Source of the DNA: Thermoleophilaceae bacterium
Lineage (GTDB): Bacteria; Actinomycetota; Thermoleophilia; Solirubrobacterales; Thermoleophilaceae
Direction: 5' to 3'
Length of the DNA: 64,000 nt
NCBI GenBank assembly: GCA_014534235.1
Contig: JACVRW010000002.1
Location: forward strand, 1-64,000
This document shows, one piece after another, positions 33,928 through 42,063 of the stretch. How positions within the stretch are numbered: position 1 is the stretch's first letter; every line of letters begins with the position of its first letter. Below the pieces are notes generated by a model. The model was not told the origin of the DNA, did no database searches, and saw only the letters and a list, made by a program, of their open reading frames with translations. Position numbers and translations under genes: made by a program.

Positions 33928-34678
33928 GCGCCGCCACCTCCCGGGCCAACCGGAGGTAAGCCGCCGATCCTGCGCTGTTCGGCGCATGGCGGAGGACCGG
34001 GAGGCCGAAGCTCGGCGCCTCCCCGAGACGGACGCTGCGCGGGACGACCGTGTTGAACACGAGGTCCGGGAAGTGCCGCCGCACCTCGCGCTCGACGTCG
34101 CGCGCGAGGCGCGTGCGTCCGTCGTGCATCGTCAGGATCATCCCGGCCACGGTCAGCCGCGGATTGAGCTCGCGCTGGATGAGTGAGAGGGTGTCGAGCA
34201 GCAGAGCAAGGCCCTCGAGCGCGAAGTACTCGGTCTGGACCGGCACGATGACCTTGTCGGCGGCCACCAGGGCGTTGACCGTCAGCGGGCCGAGCGACGG
34301 AGGGCAGTCGAGCAGCGTGAAGAGGTACCGCTCCCTGACGTCGCCGAGGGAGCCCTGCAGGGTGGCTTCGGATCCGGCGATCCGCGGGAGCTCGGCGTTC
34401 GCCCCGGCGAGCTCGGGGGTGGAAGGCACGACGTCGAGGTTCTCGATCCCGCTTGGGATCACGGCCGCGGGCAGCGAGCGCTCGCCGGAGAGGCAGCCGT
34501 AGACGTTCGGGCTGCCGTCCTTCGGCAGCCCAAGCGCGACCGTCGCGTTGCACTGGGGGTCGAGGTCAACCAGGAGCGTCCGATGCCCGGCATCCGCGAT
34601 GCTTGCGCCGAGGTTCACGGCGGTGGTGGTCTTGCCCACCCCACCCTTCTGGTTGGCGATCGCGACCACGCTGCCCAT
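33920..34678 (-). CDS. parA: Chromosome partitioning ATPase ParA
   Basis: Deviant Walker A ATPase of 252 residues that moves ParB-parS complexes over the nucleoid. Motifs: IANQKGGVGKTTTAVNLGASIA (KGGVGKT with signature Lys), LLVDLDPQCNATVALG, and LLDCPPSLGPLTVNAL. It overlaps parB by 8 nt. A TAGCTT hexamer 8 nt before the ATG may give a leaderless transcript. Confidence 0.96.
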   Translation of the reverse strand: MGSVVAIANQKGGVGKTTTAVNLGASIADAGHRTLLVDLDPQCNATVALGLPKDGSPNVYGCLSGERSLPAAVIPSGIENLDVVPSTPELAGANAELPRIAGSEATLQGSLGDVRERYLFTLLDCPPSLGPLTVNALVAADKVIVPVQTEYFALEGLALLLDTLSLIQRELNPRLTVAGMILTMHDGRTRLARDVEREVRRHFPDLVFNTVVPRSVRLGEAPSFGLPVLRHAPNSAGSAAYLRLAREVAARG

Positions 34679-34881
34679 CGGGCGTCAAGCTACGGCGCGG
34701 TTCGGTCGGAAGCGCGCACCGCATCTTGGGTTCGGGCCCGAACGATGAAGTCCTTCGACCCGGCCACTCGACCGACCCTGTTCTCCGACGGTCTCTACGT
34801 TGATCCCCATCTTGCATCTTGGGGACAAACGCAGAATCAGCAGGCCTCGCGGGCGGCACGAACCGCGGGCAGGTACCGGGA
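34679..34881. promoter_or_regulatory. parA-rsmG spacer with palindrome, repeats and a DnaA-box-like site
   Basis: Contains TAGCTT (minus, 34687-34692) as a possible parA -10, a perfect 14-nt palindrome GTTCGGGCCCGAAC (34730-34743), GCATCTTGG twice (34721-34729, 34814-34822) with a partial third copy, and GGGGACAAA (34821-34829), the complement of which (TTGTCCCCA) differs from a TTGTCCACA DnaA box at one position. No gene is seen in it. Confidence 0.4.
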
Positions 34882-35520
34882 TCACCCAAGCGGCCGCTTC
34901 GCCGCCGTGCCCGGACGCCGTGGAAATCGCCCCGACGTGGGCGCCACTTTGCAGTACACGTGCAGGTAGCGGTTGCGCGCACCCTCGAACGGCTGTACGC
35001 GCAGCACCTTCTCGAGCGCCAACCCCACCTCCCGTGCGGCCCTTCTACCCTGCTGCTCCTCGGCGGCGTCCCGCGCCCCCTTCCAGGCGACCAGCACTCC
35101 GGTAGGCCGTAGAAGCGGCGCGGCGTACTCGACCAGCACGGCAAGCGGCCCGACGGCACGAGCTGTCACGACGTCGTAGGCCTCGCGACCGCCCCCGACG
35201 GCGGGCGGCATCCGAGCCCACTCCTCCGCACGCGCCACGATGCTCCGAGCGTTGGTCGCTTGAGCCGCCTGCCGCAGACGGTCGATCACCGCGGCCTTGC
35301 GGCGCGCGGACTCGATCAAGTCGACCGCGGTGTCGGGCAGGGCGATCGCCAGGACGAGTCCCGGGAAACCGGCGCCCGCTCCCAAGTCGGCGATCCGCCT
35401 GGCAATGCGCACCCGCTCGACCTCCAGCCCGCTCAGGCTGTCGGCCACATGAGCGTCGAGCGCCGCGGCCGGGTCGGTGACCGAGGTATGCGGATCCGGC
35501 TCGTCCGCGAGGGCGTCCAA
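34882..35520 (-). CDS. rsmG: 16S rRNA (guanine527-N7)-methyltransferase RsmG
   Basis: Methylates G527 of 16S rRNA. The protein has the family sequence HVADSLSGLEV, the SAM site IADLGAGAGFPGLVLAIALP, ESARRKAAVIDRL, VTARAVGPLAVLVEYAAPLL and a C-terminal strand. The first listed start is TTG 35520 (212 residues); the frame remains open and family-like up to about 35604, and the usual N-terminal helix would be encoded there, perhaps from a CTG overlapping the jag stop. The true N-terminus therefore crosses the parS-like site. Neighbours jag and parA are standard. Confidence 0.88.
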   Translation of the reverse strand: MDALADEPDPHTSVTDPAAALDAHVADSLSGLEVERVRIARRIADLGAGAGFPGLVLAIALPDTAVDLIESARRKAAVIDRLRQAAQATNARSIVARAEEWARMPPAVGGGREAYDVVTARAVGPLAVLVEYAAPLLRPTGVLVAWKGARDAAEEQQGRRAAREVGLALEKVLRVQPFEGARNRYLHVYCKVAPTSGRFPRRPGTAAKRPLG

Positions 35521-35583
35521 GAGCCGCGCAAGCTGCCCGGTGGCGGTGGCCGGCAGGGAATAGCGACCGGTGAGAGCGCTCAG

Positions 35584-35599
35584 CGTTTCTCGTGAAACG
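35584..35599. promoter_or_regulatory. parS-like ParB binding site 1
   Basis: CGTTTCTCGTGAAACG matches the bacterial parS consensus TGTTTCACGTGAAACA in 13 of 16 positions; the GTTTC and GAAAC arms are intact and only one base in the ACGT centre differs. The surrounding arms extend the dyad (AGCGTTTC...GAAACGCT). It lies at the jag-rsmG junction, 1.7 kb from parB. Confidence 0.75.
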
Positions 35600-35600
35600 C

Positions 35601-36302
35601 TCAGCGACCCGCGAAGCCCCGAAGCGGGCTGACCACAAGGCGCCGATCGGGCTCGTCGCCCTCGCTGTGTGTCTCCACGTCCGTTCGACCCCGCAGGTAC
35701 AAATGCACGATCTTTCGCTCGGCGGCACGCATCGGCTCAAGCTCGACGGCGCGGTTGTAGCGCAGAGCCTCGGCCGCGGCGCGGTCCGCCATGCGGTGGA
35801 GAGCCGCCTCGCGCCGGTCGCGGTAGCCCGCCGCGTCCACCGTTACCTGCTTGCGCGACTCGAGCCCGCGGAACGCCGCCCGAAACGCCAGGTGCTGGAG
35901 GGCGTCGATCGTCGCGCCGTGCTTACCGATCAAGAGCCCGAGATCGTCGCCGTTCACCGTGGCGCGAATCTCGTCGTCGTCCTCGTGTATGTCCACCGTC
36001 GCCCGCAGGCCGAGGGCCTGCACGACCCGCGCCACTACCGCGCGTACCCTCTCGGCCGGCTCCTGCGGGATCCTCTCGGCGGCGGCCCGCCAGGCATCGA
36101 GCTGGACACTCGCCCGGACGCGCGCGGGCCGGTCGGGACCGGGCTCCTCGGCGACCTCGAAGCGCACGCAGTCGGCGGTGATGCCAGGGAAGCGCGGCTC
36201 GAGGGCCTTCATCGCCTCCCACTTCGCCTCGCCAAGGCTGTCGCCCTTGGCCTCCGCCACCAGGTCCTCCGGGCGCGGCTCCTCGCTTACGGACATGCTC
36301 AC
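35601..36302 (-). CDS. jag: Jag/KhpB-type RNA-binding protein
   Basis: The 233-residue protein has an acidic N-terminal Jag-like segment (residues 5-55), then a KH domain with LLIGKHGATIDALQHLAFRA (GxxG loop as IGKHG), and a C-terminal R3H domain with ALRYNRAVELEPMRAAERKIVHLYL. It binds RNA and is linked to cell-wall synthesis and division in other Gram-positives. GTG 36302 is used, with ATG two codons later as an alternative. It lies between yidC and rsmG as usual. Confidence 0.9.
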   Translation of the reverse strand: MSMSVSEEPRPEDLVAEAKGDSLGEAKWEAMKALEPRFPGITADCVRFEVAEEPGPDRPARVRASVQLDAWRAAAERIPQEPAERVRAVVARVVQALGLRATVDIHEDDDEIRATVNGDDLGLLIGKHGATIDALQHLAFRAAFRGLESRKQVTVDAAGYRDRREAALHRMADRAAAEALRYNRAVELEPMRAAERKIVHLYLRGRTDVETHSEGDEPDRRLVVSPLRGFAGR

Positions 36303-36309
36303 AGCGCGG

Positions 36310-37176
36310 TCAGCGGCGACGTCCCGAGCGCTTCTTCTTCTTGCGGGGCGAGCGCGGGGGCGGGGTCTTCCGTGGGCCGCCGTTCCCGCCGCCGGCCACG
36401 GCCGCCTTAGGCTGCTCGCGGGCGCCGTCCTGAGACGCTTCCTGCTCCACTGGCTTGCCGCGCGCGGGCTTCTGGGCCCCCGCTCTGGCCTCGGCCTCGA
36501 AGTCTCGCGGCGGTGGCTTCGGGTAGAGCTTTCGGACGAGCAGCTGCTGCCCGATGGTCCAGACGTTGGTCGTGATCCAGTAGACGATGAGCCCGGCCTC
36601 GAAGTTGATGATGAAGATCACGAAGACGAACGGCAGCGCAAACATGATCCGGCGCTGCATGGGATCCGCGCTGATCGCCGTGACCGCGCTGGCCGCCAGC
36701 TGCGTGGCGATGTAGATGACGATCAGCGTGACGAGCACCACCGGCTCCCCGGTCACCGGCTCGGTCAGGTCGGGGATGAAGAGGAAGCTCTTGTTGTCGC
36801 CGACGTCCGCTGTGAAGTCGTCGGAGCGCAGGAGATAGAAGAGCGCTATGAAGAAGGGGATCTGCAGCAGGAGCGGCAGGCACGAGCCGAGCGGATTGAC
36901 CTTCTCCCGCTGGTAGAAGGCCATGACCTCCTGGTTCATGCGCTGGCGGTCGCCCTTGTAGCGCTCCTGGATCCGCTTTATCTCCGGCTGCAGCTGCTGG
37001 AGCCGCTGCATGGACTTCACGCCCTTGAACGTGAGCGGCAGGATCACGAGCCGGACGGTGAAGGTCAGCAGGATGATCGCGACCCCCCAGGACCCCTCGA
37101 AGTTCCCGATCAGGTCGTGCCAGAAGCGGAGGACCGCGTCGCAGGCGTCGATCAGGGGTCGTAGTACGTCTTCCAT
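36310..37176 (-). CDS. yidC: Membrane protein insertase YidC
   Basis: YidC/Oxa1 inserts membrane proteins with or without SecYEG. The 288-residue protein has five membrane segments; the first insertase motif is WGVAIILLTFTVRLVILPLTFKG with the conserved Arg in the groove, followed by the cytoplasmic helical hairpin with QLQPEIKRIQERYKGDRQRMNQEVMAFY. The C-terminal 70 residues are Arg/Lys/Pro-rich and probably contact the ribosome. It lies 9 nt after yidD. Confidence 0.95.
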   Translation of the reverse strand: MEDVLRPLIDACDAVLRFWHDLIGNFEGSWGVAIILLTFTVRLVILPLTFKGVKSMQRLQQLQPEIKRIQERYKGDRQRMNQEVMAFYQREKVNPLGSCLPLLLQIPFFIALFYLLRSDDFTADVGDNKSFLFIPDLTEPVTGEPVVLVTLIVIYIATQLAASAVTAISADPMQRRIMFALPFVFVIFIINFEAGLIVYWITTNVWTIGQQLLVRKLYPKPPPRDFEAEARAGAQKPARGKPVEQEASQDGAREQPKAAVAGGGNGGPRKTPPPRSPRKKKKRSGRRR

Positions 37177-37185
37177 GAAACCGGC

Positions 37186-37449
37186 TTAGGGCTGTGGCTC
37201 CGGCCGGGGTCGGGAGCGAAACAGCTTTTGGTCCTCCACGAAGTCGACGCCGCCATGGCTCCACGGGTTGCACCGCAACAGGCGCCAGGCGGCGAGCACG
37301 GCACCCCGCAGTATGCCGTAGCGCCTGATGGCCTGGACGGCGTACTCCGAGCAGGACGGATAGTACTTGCAGCGGGCGGGTAGCCCGGGCGAGATCGCCC
37401 GCTGATAGAAGCGCACGGGGGCCGTGACGATCCACCGGAGCGCGGTCAC
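37186..37449 (-). CDS. yidD: Membrane protein insertion efficiency factor YidD
   Basis: An 87-residue member of the YidD family, a small membrane-associated protein that helps insertion with YidC. Signature: FYQRAISPGLPARCKYYPSCSEYAVQAIRRYGILRGAVLAAWRLLRCNPW. The GTG start overlaps the rnpA stop (GTGA), so the two are coupled. Confidence 0.95.
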   Translation of the reverse strand: MTALRWIVTAPVRFYQRAISPGLPARCKYYPSCSEYAVQAIRRYGILRGAVLAAWRLLRCNPWSHGGVDFVEDQKLFRSRPRPEPQP

Positions 37450-37829
37450 GGATCCTTCCCCTCACGAGCCAGCCCGGCCTCCCGAAGCACGGCGGCAAGC
37501 GCGTCCTCGATGGCCCGTTCGCCCCCCTCACGCGCCAGATCGCCGGCCGCCGGACGAGCCACGATCACGAAGTCATGGCCGTCAGCCAGGCCGTCGGCGC
37601 GGGCCCAGAACGCCTCGCGTAGCAACCGCTTGACGCGATTGCGCTCGACGGCGCCACCGACCTTGCGTCCGACCGAGACGCCCAGGCGCGGCTCGGCGTC
37701 GGCGTCGCCTCGCGGAAACGCGTAGACCACGAGATAACGACTGGCGTGCGAGCGGCCCTCGCGATAGACCCGCTCGAACTCGCCACTGCGCGACAGGCGG
37801 CGGCGCTTGCGGCGCGCGGAATCGGCCAT
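37446..37829 (-). CDS. rnpA: Ribonuclease P protein component
   Basis: Protein subunit of RNase P, which trims tRNA 5' ends. The 127-residue basic protein has LSRSGEFERVYREGRS at the N-terminus and the RNR motif region SVGRKVGGAVERNRVKRLLREAFW, with HDFVIVARP following. It lies 4 nt after rpmH, the universal arrangement. Confidence 0.95.
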   Translation of the reverse strand: MADSARRKRRRLSRSGEFERVYREGRSHASRYLVVYAFPRGDADAEPRLGVSVGRKVGGAVERNRVKRLLREAFWARADGLADGHDFVIVARPAAGDLAREGGERAIEDALAAVLREAGLAREGKDP

Positions 37830-37833
37830 GGGG

Positions 37834-37968
37834 CTAGGGCGTCAGCCGCTTACGGCCCTTGTCCCGGCGGCGCCCCAGCACCTTGCGGCCCGCACGGGTG
37901 CGCATGCGCGCGCGGAACCCGTGCGTCCGGGCACGCTTGCGCTTCTTCGGCTGATAGGTCCGCTTCAT
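37834..37968 (-). CDS. rpmH: Large ribosomal subunit protein bL34
   Basis: A 44-residue, strongly basic protein: [18 protein letters not shown] at the start and [16 protein letters not shown] near the end, the standard L34 sequence. It starts at ATG 37968 and is divergent from dnaA, as in most bacteria. It binds 23S rRNA. Confidence 0.96.
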   Translation of the reverse strand: MKRTYQPKKRKRARTHGFRARMRTRAGRKVLGRRRDKGRKRLTP

Positions 37969-38139
37969 GGAGTTCGGTCGCGCGGACGGGAAAGGTGAGG
38001 CCGCGCCCAGGGCAGGGTACCAGTGGCCGCTCGAGCTCCCCGGGGATCGCGCCGTGCCGTCCAGAGAGCCCCCCGACGCTTTTCACGCGTTTTGCGCGCT
38101 GGCGTCGGCGGAGCACGCGGCGAGCCGTCAGAGCCGTTG

Positions 38140-38145
38140 TACACT
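38140..38145 (+). promoter_or_regulatory. Putative -10 box upstream of dnaA (TACACT)
   Basis: TACACT lies 92 nt before the dnaA start, giving a leader of about 85 nt that carries a GAGGAGGG ribosome binding site. The same hexamer precedes purA and ssb. Confidence 0.45.
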
Positions 38146-38237
38146 CGCTCGCGCCGAGGGCAGTGGCCGCGGCTTCGGCAGTTCCTCCGCAGCCAACGTC
38201 AGTCCCGCCAGACCCGCGAGGAGGGTCGCAACCGCCC

Positions 38238-39563
38238 GTGCCCACGCAGCCGGACCAGCTCTGGGAAGCGATCCGCGCCGAGCTGCGTCGTGAGACGCCG
38301 GACTTCAAGTTCCACATCTGGCTAGAGCCGCTGGAGCTCGCCGCGGTAGTCGGGCGCACGCTCTACATCCGCGCCCCCGACCACATTCGAACGTCGGTGG
38401 CGGAGCGATACATGCCACTTCTGCGACGCGCGGCCGCGAGCCGCCTCGGGCATGGCGCGACCATGGAGATCGTCGACACCGGATGGCAGCCGGCCGACGA
38501 GCACGCGGCCACCGAAGCGCAGCCGCGAACCGGGCTGAATCCCAAGTACACCTTCGAGCAGTTCGTCATCGGGTCCGGCAACCGCTTCGCCCACGCCGCG
38601 GCGCTTGCGGCCGCCGAGCTGCCGGCCCAGGCGTACAACCCCCTCTTCCTCTACGGCTCGCCGGGAACGGGCAAGACGCACCTGCTACACGCCATCGGCA
38701 ACTACGTGAGCCGCTACGGCGCCGGCCTTCGCGTCCGCTACACCACGATCGAGGAGTTCACGCGCGAGTTCGTCGAGGCCCTGCGGGCCCGTCGGACTGC
38801 TGACTTCAAGGACCGGTTCCGAGCAGCCGACGTCGTGCTCATCGACGACGTCCAGTTCCTCGCCGGCCGCGTCAAGACGCGTGAGGAGTTCTTCCACACG
38901 TTCAACGTACTGCTCGACTCCGGACGGCAGCTGGTCATGACATCCGATCGCAGACCGGAGGAGCTGCGGGACCTCGAAGCCCGGCTCACCGAGCGCTTCC
39001 GCTGCGGGCTTGTCGCCGAGCTCGAGGCCCCTGCTCCAGAGGTGCGCCGCGCGATCCTCCACGCGCGGGCTCGGCTCGACGGGATCGAGGTCCCCGACGA
39101 AGTGCTCGAGGAGATCGCCATGGGGGTCGGCGGCAGCGTAAGGGCGCTCGAGGGGGCGCTGATTCGCGTGGTGGCCTACGCGTCGCTCAAGGGCGAGCGT
39201 CCGACGATTGACCTTGCGCGGCATGTTCTACGTCGCCTTGATCAGGCCACAGGTCAGACCAGGCTCGACGTGATCATCGATGCCGTAGCGGCCGAGTTCC
39301 GCATAGATCGCGAGGTCCTCCTTGGACGTGACAGGCGGCCTGAGGTCTCGCGAGCGAGACAGGTTGCGATGTACGTAGCGCGGGAGCTGGCCGGGCTCAA
39401 GCCCACCGAGATCGGTCGTGGAATCGGGGACCGGAGTCACGCGACGGTAGACCACGCGATCAAGTCCGTTCGCGCCGGCCTGCACAGCGATCCGGCTATA
39501 CGCAGCGCCGTCGACAACCTTCAGAAACGTTTGCAGCAACCCGCTCACGGCCGAGCCGAATGA
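38238..39563 (+). CDS. dnaA: Chromosomal replication initiator DnaA
   Basis: The 441-residue protein has domain I (residues 1-75, LWEAIRAELRRETPDFKFHIWLEPLEL), a short linker II, the AAA+ domain III starting at GLNPKYTFEQFVIGSGNRFAHAAA with Walker A GSPGTGKTHLLHA and Walker B VVLIDDVQFLAGR, and domain IV with the DNA-binding signature GRGIGDRSHATVDHAIKSVR. GTG 38238 was chosen: it has GAGGAGGG 13 nt upstream and matches the family start; the frame is open upstream but reads unlikely sequence. Confidence 0.96.
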   Translation: MPTQPDQLWEAIRAELRRETPDFKFHIWLEPLELAAVVGRTLYIRAPDHIRTSVAERYMPLLRRAAASRLGHGATMEIVDTGWQPADEHAATEAQPRTGLNPKYTFEQFVIGSGNRFAHAAALAAAELPAQAYNPLFLYGSPGTGKTHLLHAIGNYVSRYGAGLRVRYTTIEEFTREFVEALRARRTADFKDRFRAADVVLIDDVQFLAGRVKTREEFFHTFNVLLDSGRQLVMTSDRRPEELRDLEARLTERFRCGLVAELEAPAPEVRRAILHARARLDGIEVPDEVLEEIAMGVGGSVRALEGALIRVVAYASLKGERPTIDLARHVLRRLDQATGQTRLDVIIDAVAAEFRIDREVLLGRDRRPEVSRARQVAMYVARELAGLKPTEIGRGIGDRSHATVDHAIKSVRAGLHSDPAIRSAVDNLQKRLQQPAHGRAE

Positions 39564-39673
39564 CAGAATCAACAGCTTCCGGACAACCCGCCACCCGCAT
39601 GCCAAGCGGATCTCCAACACCTATCGACGTTTCGACAGCACCCACAACATCAATTTCGAACAGGCAGCATCAG
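39564..39673 (+). other. dnaA-dnaN spacer, candidate oriC
   Basis: The frame that continues into dnaN is open from ATG 39560, but in it most codons end in A or T (ACA, GAA, TCA, GCT, GGA, CAA, CCA, ATT), opposite to every real gene here. I therefore read it as a non-coding 110-nt spacer of lower GC. It holds GGACAACC, complement of GGTTGTCC, a partial DnaA box (TTGTCCGGA, 7 of 9); a similar GTTGTC lies inside the dnaA 3' end. Position and composition suit an origin, but strong DnaA boxes are not seen. Confidence 0.45.
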
Positions 39674-40786
39674 TTGAAGCTCACCGTTTCCCGTGAAACG
39701 TTCCTCAACAGCCTTGGCGTGGCTGTGCGAGGCGCCTCCACGCGTAGCGCTATCCAGACACTGTCGGGCGTCCTGTTGAAAGTCGACGACGGGCGCGCCG
39801 AGCTCCAGGCGACCGACATGGAGCTCGGTCTGCGTGTGCAGTTGGAGGCGAGCCAGTCCTCCCCCGGGGTGGCAGTGGTCCCGGGCCGTCTTCTACTGGA
39901 TGTGGTGCGCTTCCTCCCGAGGGACGAGGTCAGTGTTGAGTACCGCAGCTCACACCAGGACGTGGAGGTGATAAGCGGACCCGCCCGCTTCCACCTGCGC
40001 ACGCTCCCGCCTGAGGACTTTCCAAAGCTGCCGGAGAGGCCCGGTGAGAGTGCCCTGAACATGCCGGCGGGGGCGTTCGTGGACACGATCGCCCGGGTAG
40101 CGCGCGCTGCCTCCCGGGATGAGACGCGCCCTCATCTCACGGGCGTGCTGGTCATGGCAAGCGGGCGCGAGCTGCGGATGGTCGCGACTGACTCCTACCG
40201 CCTTAGCGTAAAGGAGACGACCCTCGAATCCGAGCTAGACGGCTCTCTCGAGGCAAATGTCCCGGCCCGCACGCTTCAGGAGCTTGGGCGTATCGCCACG
40301 GCCGGCGGCGCTGAGAGCATCGGCGTCACGGCGCTCGACAACCAAGTCGTCTTCACGGTCGGTGACGTGGTGCTCTCCTCGAGGCTTGTGGAAGGTCGAT
40401 TCCCCAACTACCAGCAGCTCCTGCCCGAGTCGTACGAACACGAGATGCGGATCAGTCGAAGCGAGCTGCTGGACGTGGTGCGCCGCGTCGGGCTCCTGGC
40501 TCAGAAGAACGCTCCGCTGCGCCTGCGCTTCTCGGAGGGGACGCTAGACGTCTCGGCTCAGACGCCAGACGTGGGCGAGGCTAGCGAGTCGCTGCCCGTT
40601 CCGTTCTCGGGCGAACCGCTCGAGATCGGGTTCAATCCGGAGTTCTTCCGAGACGGCCTCGAGAGCGCCGAGTCCGACGAGCTCGTCCTAAAGCTGATCA
40701 GCCCACTGCGGCCGGGGCTGATCCAATCGGGCGGCGAGGGCACCGGTTTCCTCTATCTCGTGATGCCGATCCGCCTGAACGTGTAG
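39674..40786 (+). CDS. dnaN: DNA polymerase III sliding clamp (beta subunit)
   Basis: The 370-residue clamp encircles DNA and holds polymerase III. It begins LKLTVSRETFLNSLGVAVRG, the standard first strand. The three repeated clamp domains are visible: TDMELGLRV in domain 1, MVATDSYRLSV in domain 2, and the C-terminal LYLVMPIRLNV. TTG 39674 is chosen because homologues start exactly there and codon use changes at that point; an ATG at 39560 overlapping the dnaA stop would add 38 atypical residues. A parS-like site overlaps codons 5-9. Confidence 0.93.
   Translation: MKLTVSRETFLNSLGVAVRGASTRSAIQTLSGVLLKVDDGRAELQATDMELGLRVQLEASQSSPGVAVVPGRLLLDVVRFLPRDEVSVEYRSSHQDVEVISGPARFHLRTLPPEDFPKLPERPGESALNMPAGAFVDTIARVARAASRDETRPHLTGVLVMASGRELRMVATDSYRLSVKETTLESELDGSLEANVPARTLQELGRIATAGGAESIGVTALDNQVVFTVGDVVLSSRLVEGRFPNYQQLLPESYEHEMRISRSELLDVVRRVGLLAQKNAPLRLRFSEGTLDVSAQTPDVGEASESLPVPFSGEPLEIGFNPEFFRDGLESAESDELVLKLISPLRPGLIQSGGEGTGFLYLVMPIRLNV
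39685..39700. promoter_or_regulatory. parS-like ParB binding site 2
   Basis: CGTTTCCCGTGAAACG matches TGTTTCACGTGAAACA in 13 of 16 positions, with intact GTTTC and GAAAC arms and one mismatch in the centre. It lies inside the first codons of dnaN, 4.1 kb from site 1. Confidence 0.7.
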
Positions 40787-40798
40787 GAGCGACGCGCA

Positions 40799-41908
40799 AT
40801 GCGGGTCACGCGGCTCGAGCTCCGCGACTTTCGCAACTACAAAGGAGCCGGCGTCGAGCTGGGCCGCGGCTTGACGGTTGTGGTGGGCGCCAACGGCGCC
40901 GGCAAGACGAACCTGCTCGAAGCGCTCTACCTCGGTTGCACCGGCAAATCGCCTCGGACTCCGAACCAGCGCGAGCTCGTGCGCCGCGGGGCCTCGGTCG
41001 CCCGAGTCGTCCTGTACACCGTCGATGGCGAGGACGCTCATCGCATCGAGGTCGGGTTCGAGCCGGGCGGATCCAGGCGCATCCGCGTGGACGGCGCAAG
41101 GGTGGACGGCCTGATCGGCTTCGAGGAGCGGCCCCTCGTTGGCGTCTTCATGCCTGAGCGGCTCGAGCTGATGAAGGGGCCGCCCGCGGTCCGCCGCGCC
41201 CACCTCGACCAGGTCGTCGCGGCGCTGTGGCCGGCGCGCGCCGACGCCCGGACGGCGTACTCGCGGGCGCTCGCTCAGCGGAACGCGCTGCTTGTGCGGA
41301 TACGCGCGGGACGGGCGGGGACCGGTGCCCTCCATGCCTGGGATGCCGAGCTCGCGCGGCAGGGCATGAAATTGATGGACCACCGCCGGGGCGCTGTGGA
41401 GGCCCTGCGCCCGGCCTTCGCTGAGCTGGCGGGGAGGCTCGGGCTGGCGGGCCGCGCGGAGCTTCTCTATCGCCCGCGCTCGGACGCGATCGACGCGTCC
41501 GGGTTTGCCGCGGAGCTTCGCGAGCGCAGGCAGGCGGACGTCGAGCGCGGCTTCACGGCGCACGGGCCACACCGTGACGAGCTGTCCCTAACGCTCGACG
41601 GTAACTCGCTGCGAATCTACGGATCACAGGGCCAACAGCGAGTGGCGCTGCTGGCGCTCCTCTTTGCAGAGCGGCGGTTGCTTGCAGAGCGCCGCGGCCG
41701 CCCGCCATTGATGCTGCTCGACGACGTGATGTCGGAGCTCGACGCCGACCGCCGGGAGCTGCTCGCCGAGCTGCTCGCCGAAGGGGGGCAGGCGCTCGTG
41801 ACGGCTACCGAGCCGGATCAGCTACCCGAAGCCGCGCTGGCTCGGGCGCGGCTGATCCGGGTCGAGGAGGGGAGGATCGTGCAGCCGATGCAGGTGGTGG
41901 CGGCATGA
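40799..41908 (+). CDS. recF: DNA replication and repair protein RecF
   Basis: SMC-like ATPase (369 residues) of the RecFOR gap-repair pathway. It has LELRDFRNYKGAGVELG at the N-terminus, Walker A GANGAGKTNLLEALYL, the signature motif YGSQGQQRVALLALLFAE, and Walker B PLMLLDDVMSELDADRRELL. It is 12 nt after dnaN in the standard dnaA-dnaN-recF-gyrB order. Confidence 0.95.
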   Translation: MRVTRLELRDFRNYKGAGVELGRGLTVVVGANGAGKTNLLEALYLGCTGKSPRTPNQRELVRRGASVARVVLYTVDGEDAHRIEVGFEPGGSRRIRVDGARVDGLIGFEERPLVGVFMPERLELMKGPPAVRRAHLDQVVAALWPARADARTAYSRALAQRNALLVRIRAGRAGTGALHAWDAELARQGMKLMDHRRGAVEALRPAFAELAGRLGLAGRAELLYRPRSDAIDASGFAAELRERRQADVERGFTAHGPHRDELSLTLDGNSLRIYGSQGQQRVALLALLFAERRLLAERRGRPPLMLLDDVMSELDADRRELLAELLAEGGQALVTATEPDQLPEAALARARLIRVEEGRIVQPMQVVAA

Positions 41909-41987
41909 ACGGAGCCGCGGGCGGCGCCACGCCGCCGGCGAGCTTGGCGGGGTAGGCGCGCGCGTGGTGCCCGCTTCTCGCGCCGCT

Positions 41988-42026
41988 GTGTCAAGCAGGT
42001 GTCGTAGGAGAACCTCAAAGTGACAC
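41988..42026. repeat. Dispersed repeat, copy 2, bracketed by GTGTCA/TGACAC
   Basis: GTGTCAA, 3 nt, GGTGTCGTAGGAGAAC as at 15279-15304, then TGACAC at 42021-42026, which is the inverse of the first GTGTCA. It lies in the 155-nt spacer between recF and the DciA gene. Confidence 0.5.
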
Positions 42027-42063
42027 GCCACGCCGGCATCGCCGGGCGACCTCGGCCGAGCGT

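Noticed and set aside
39560..39673. N-terminal extension of dnaN starting at ATG overlapping dnaA
   Set aside because: Codon third positions are A/T-rich, unlike real genes here, and homologues start at the LKLTVSRE strand (TTG 39674).
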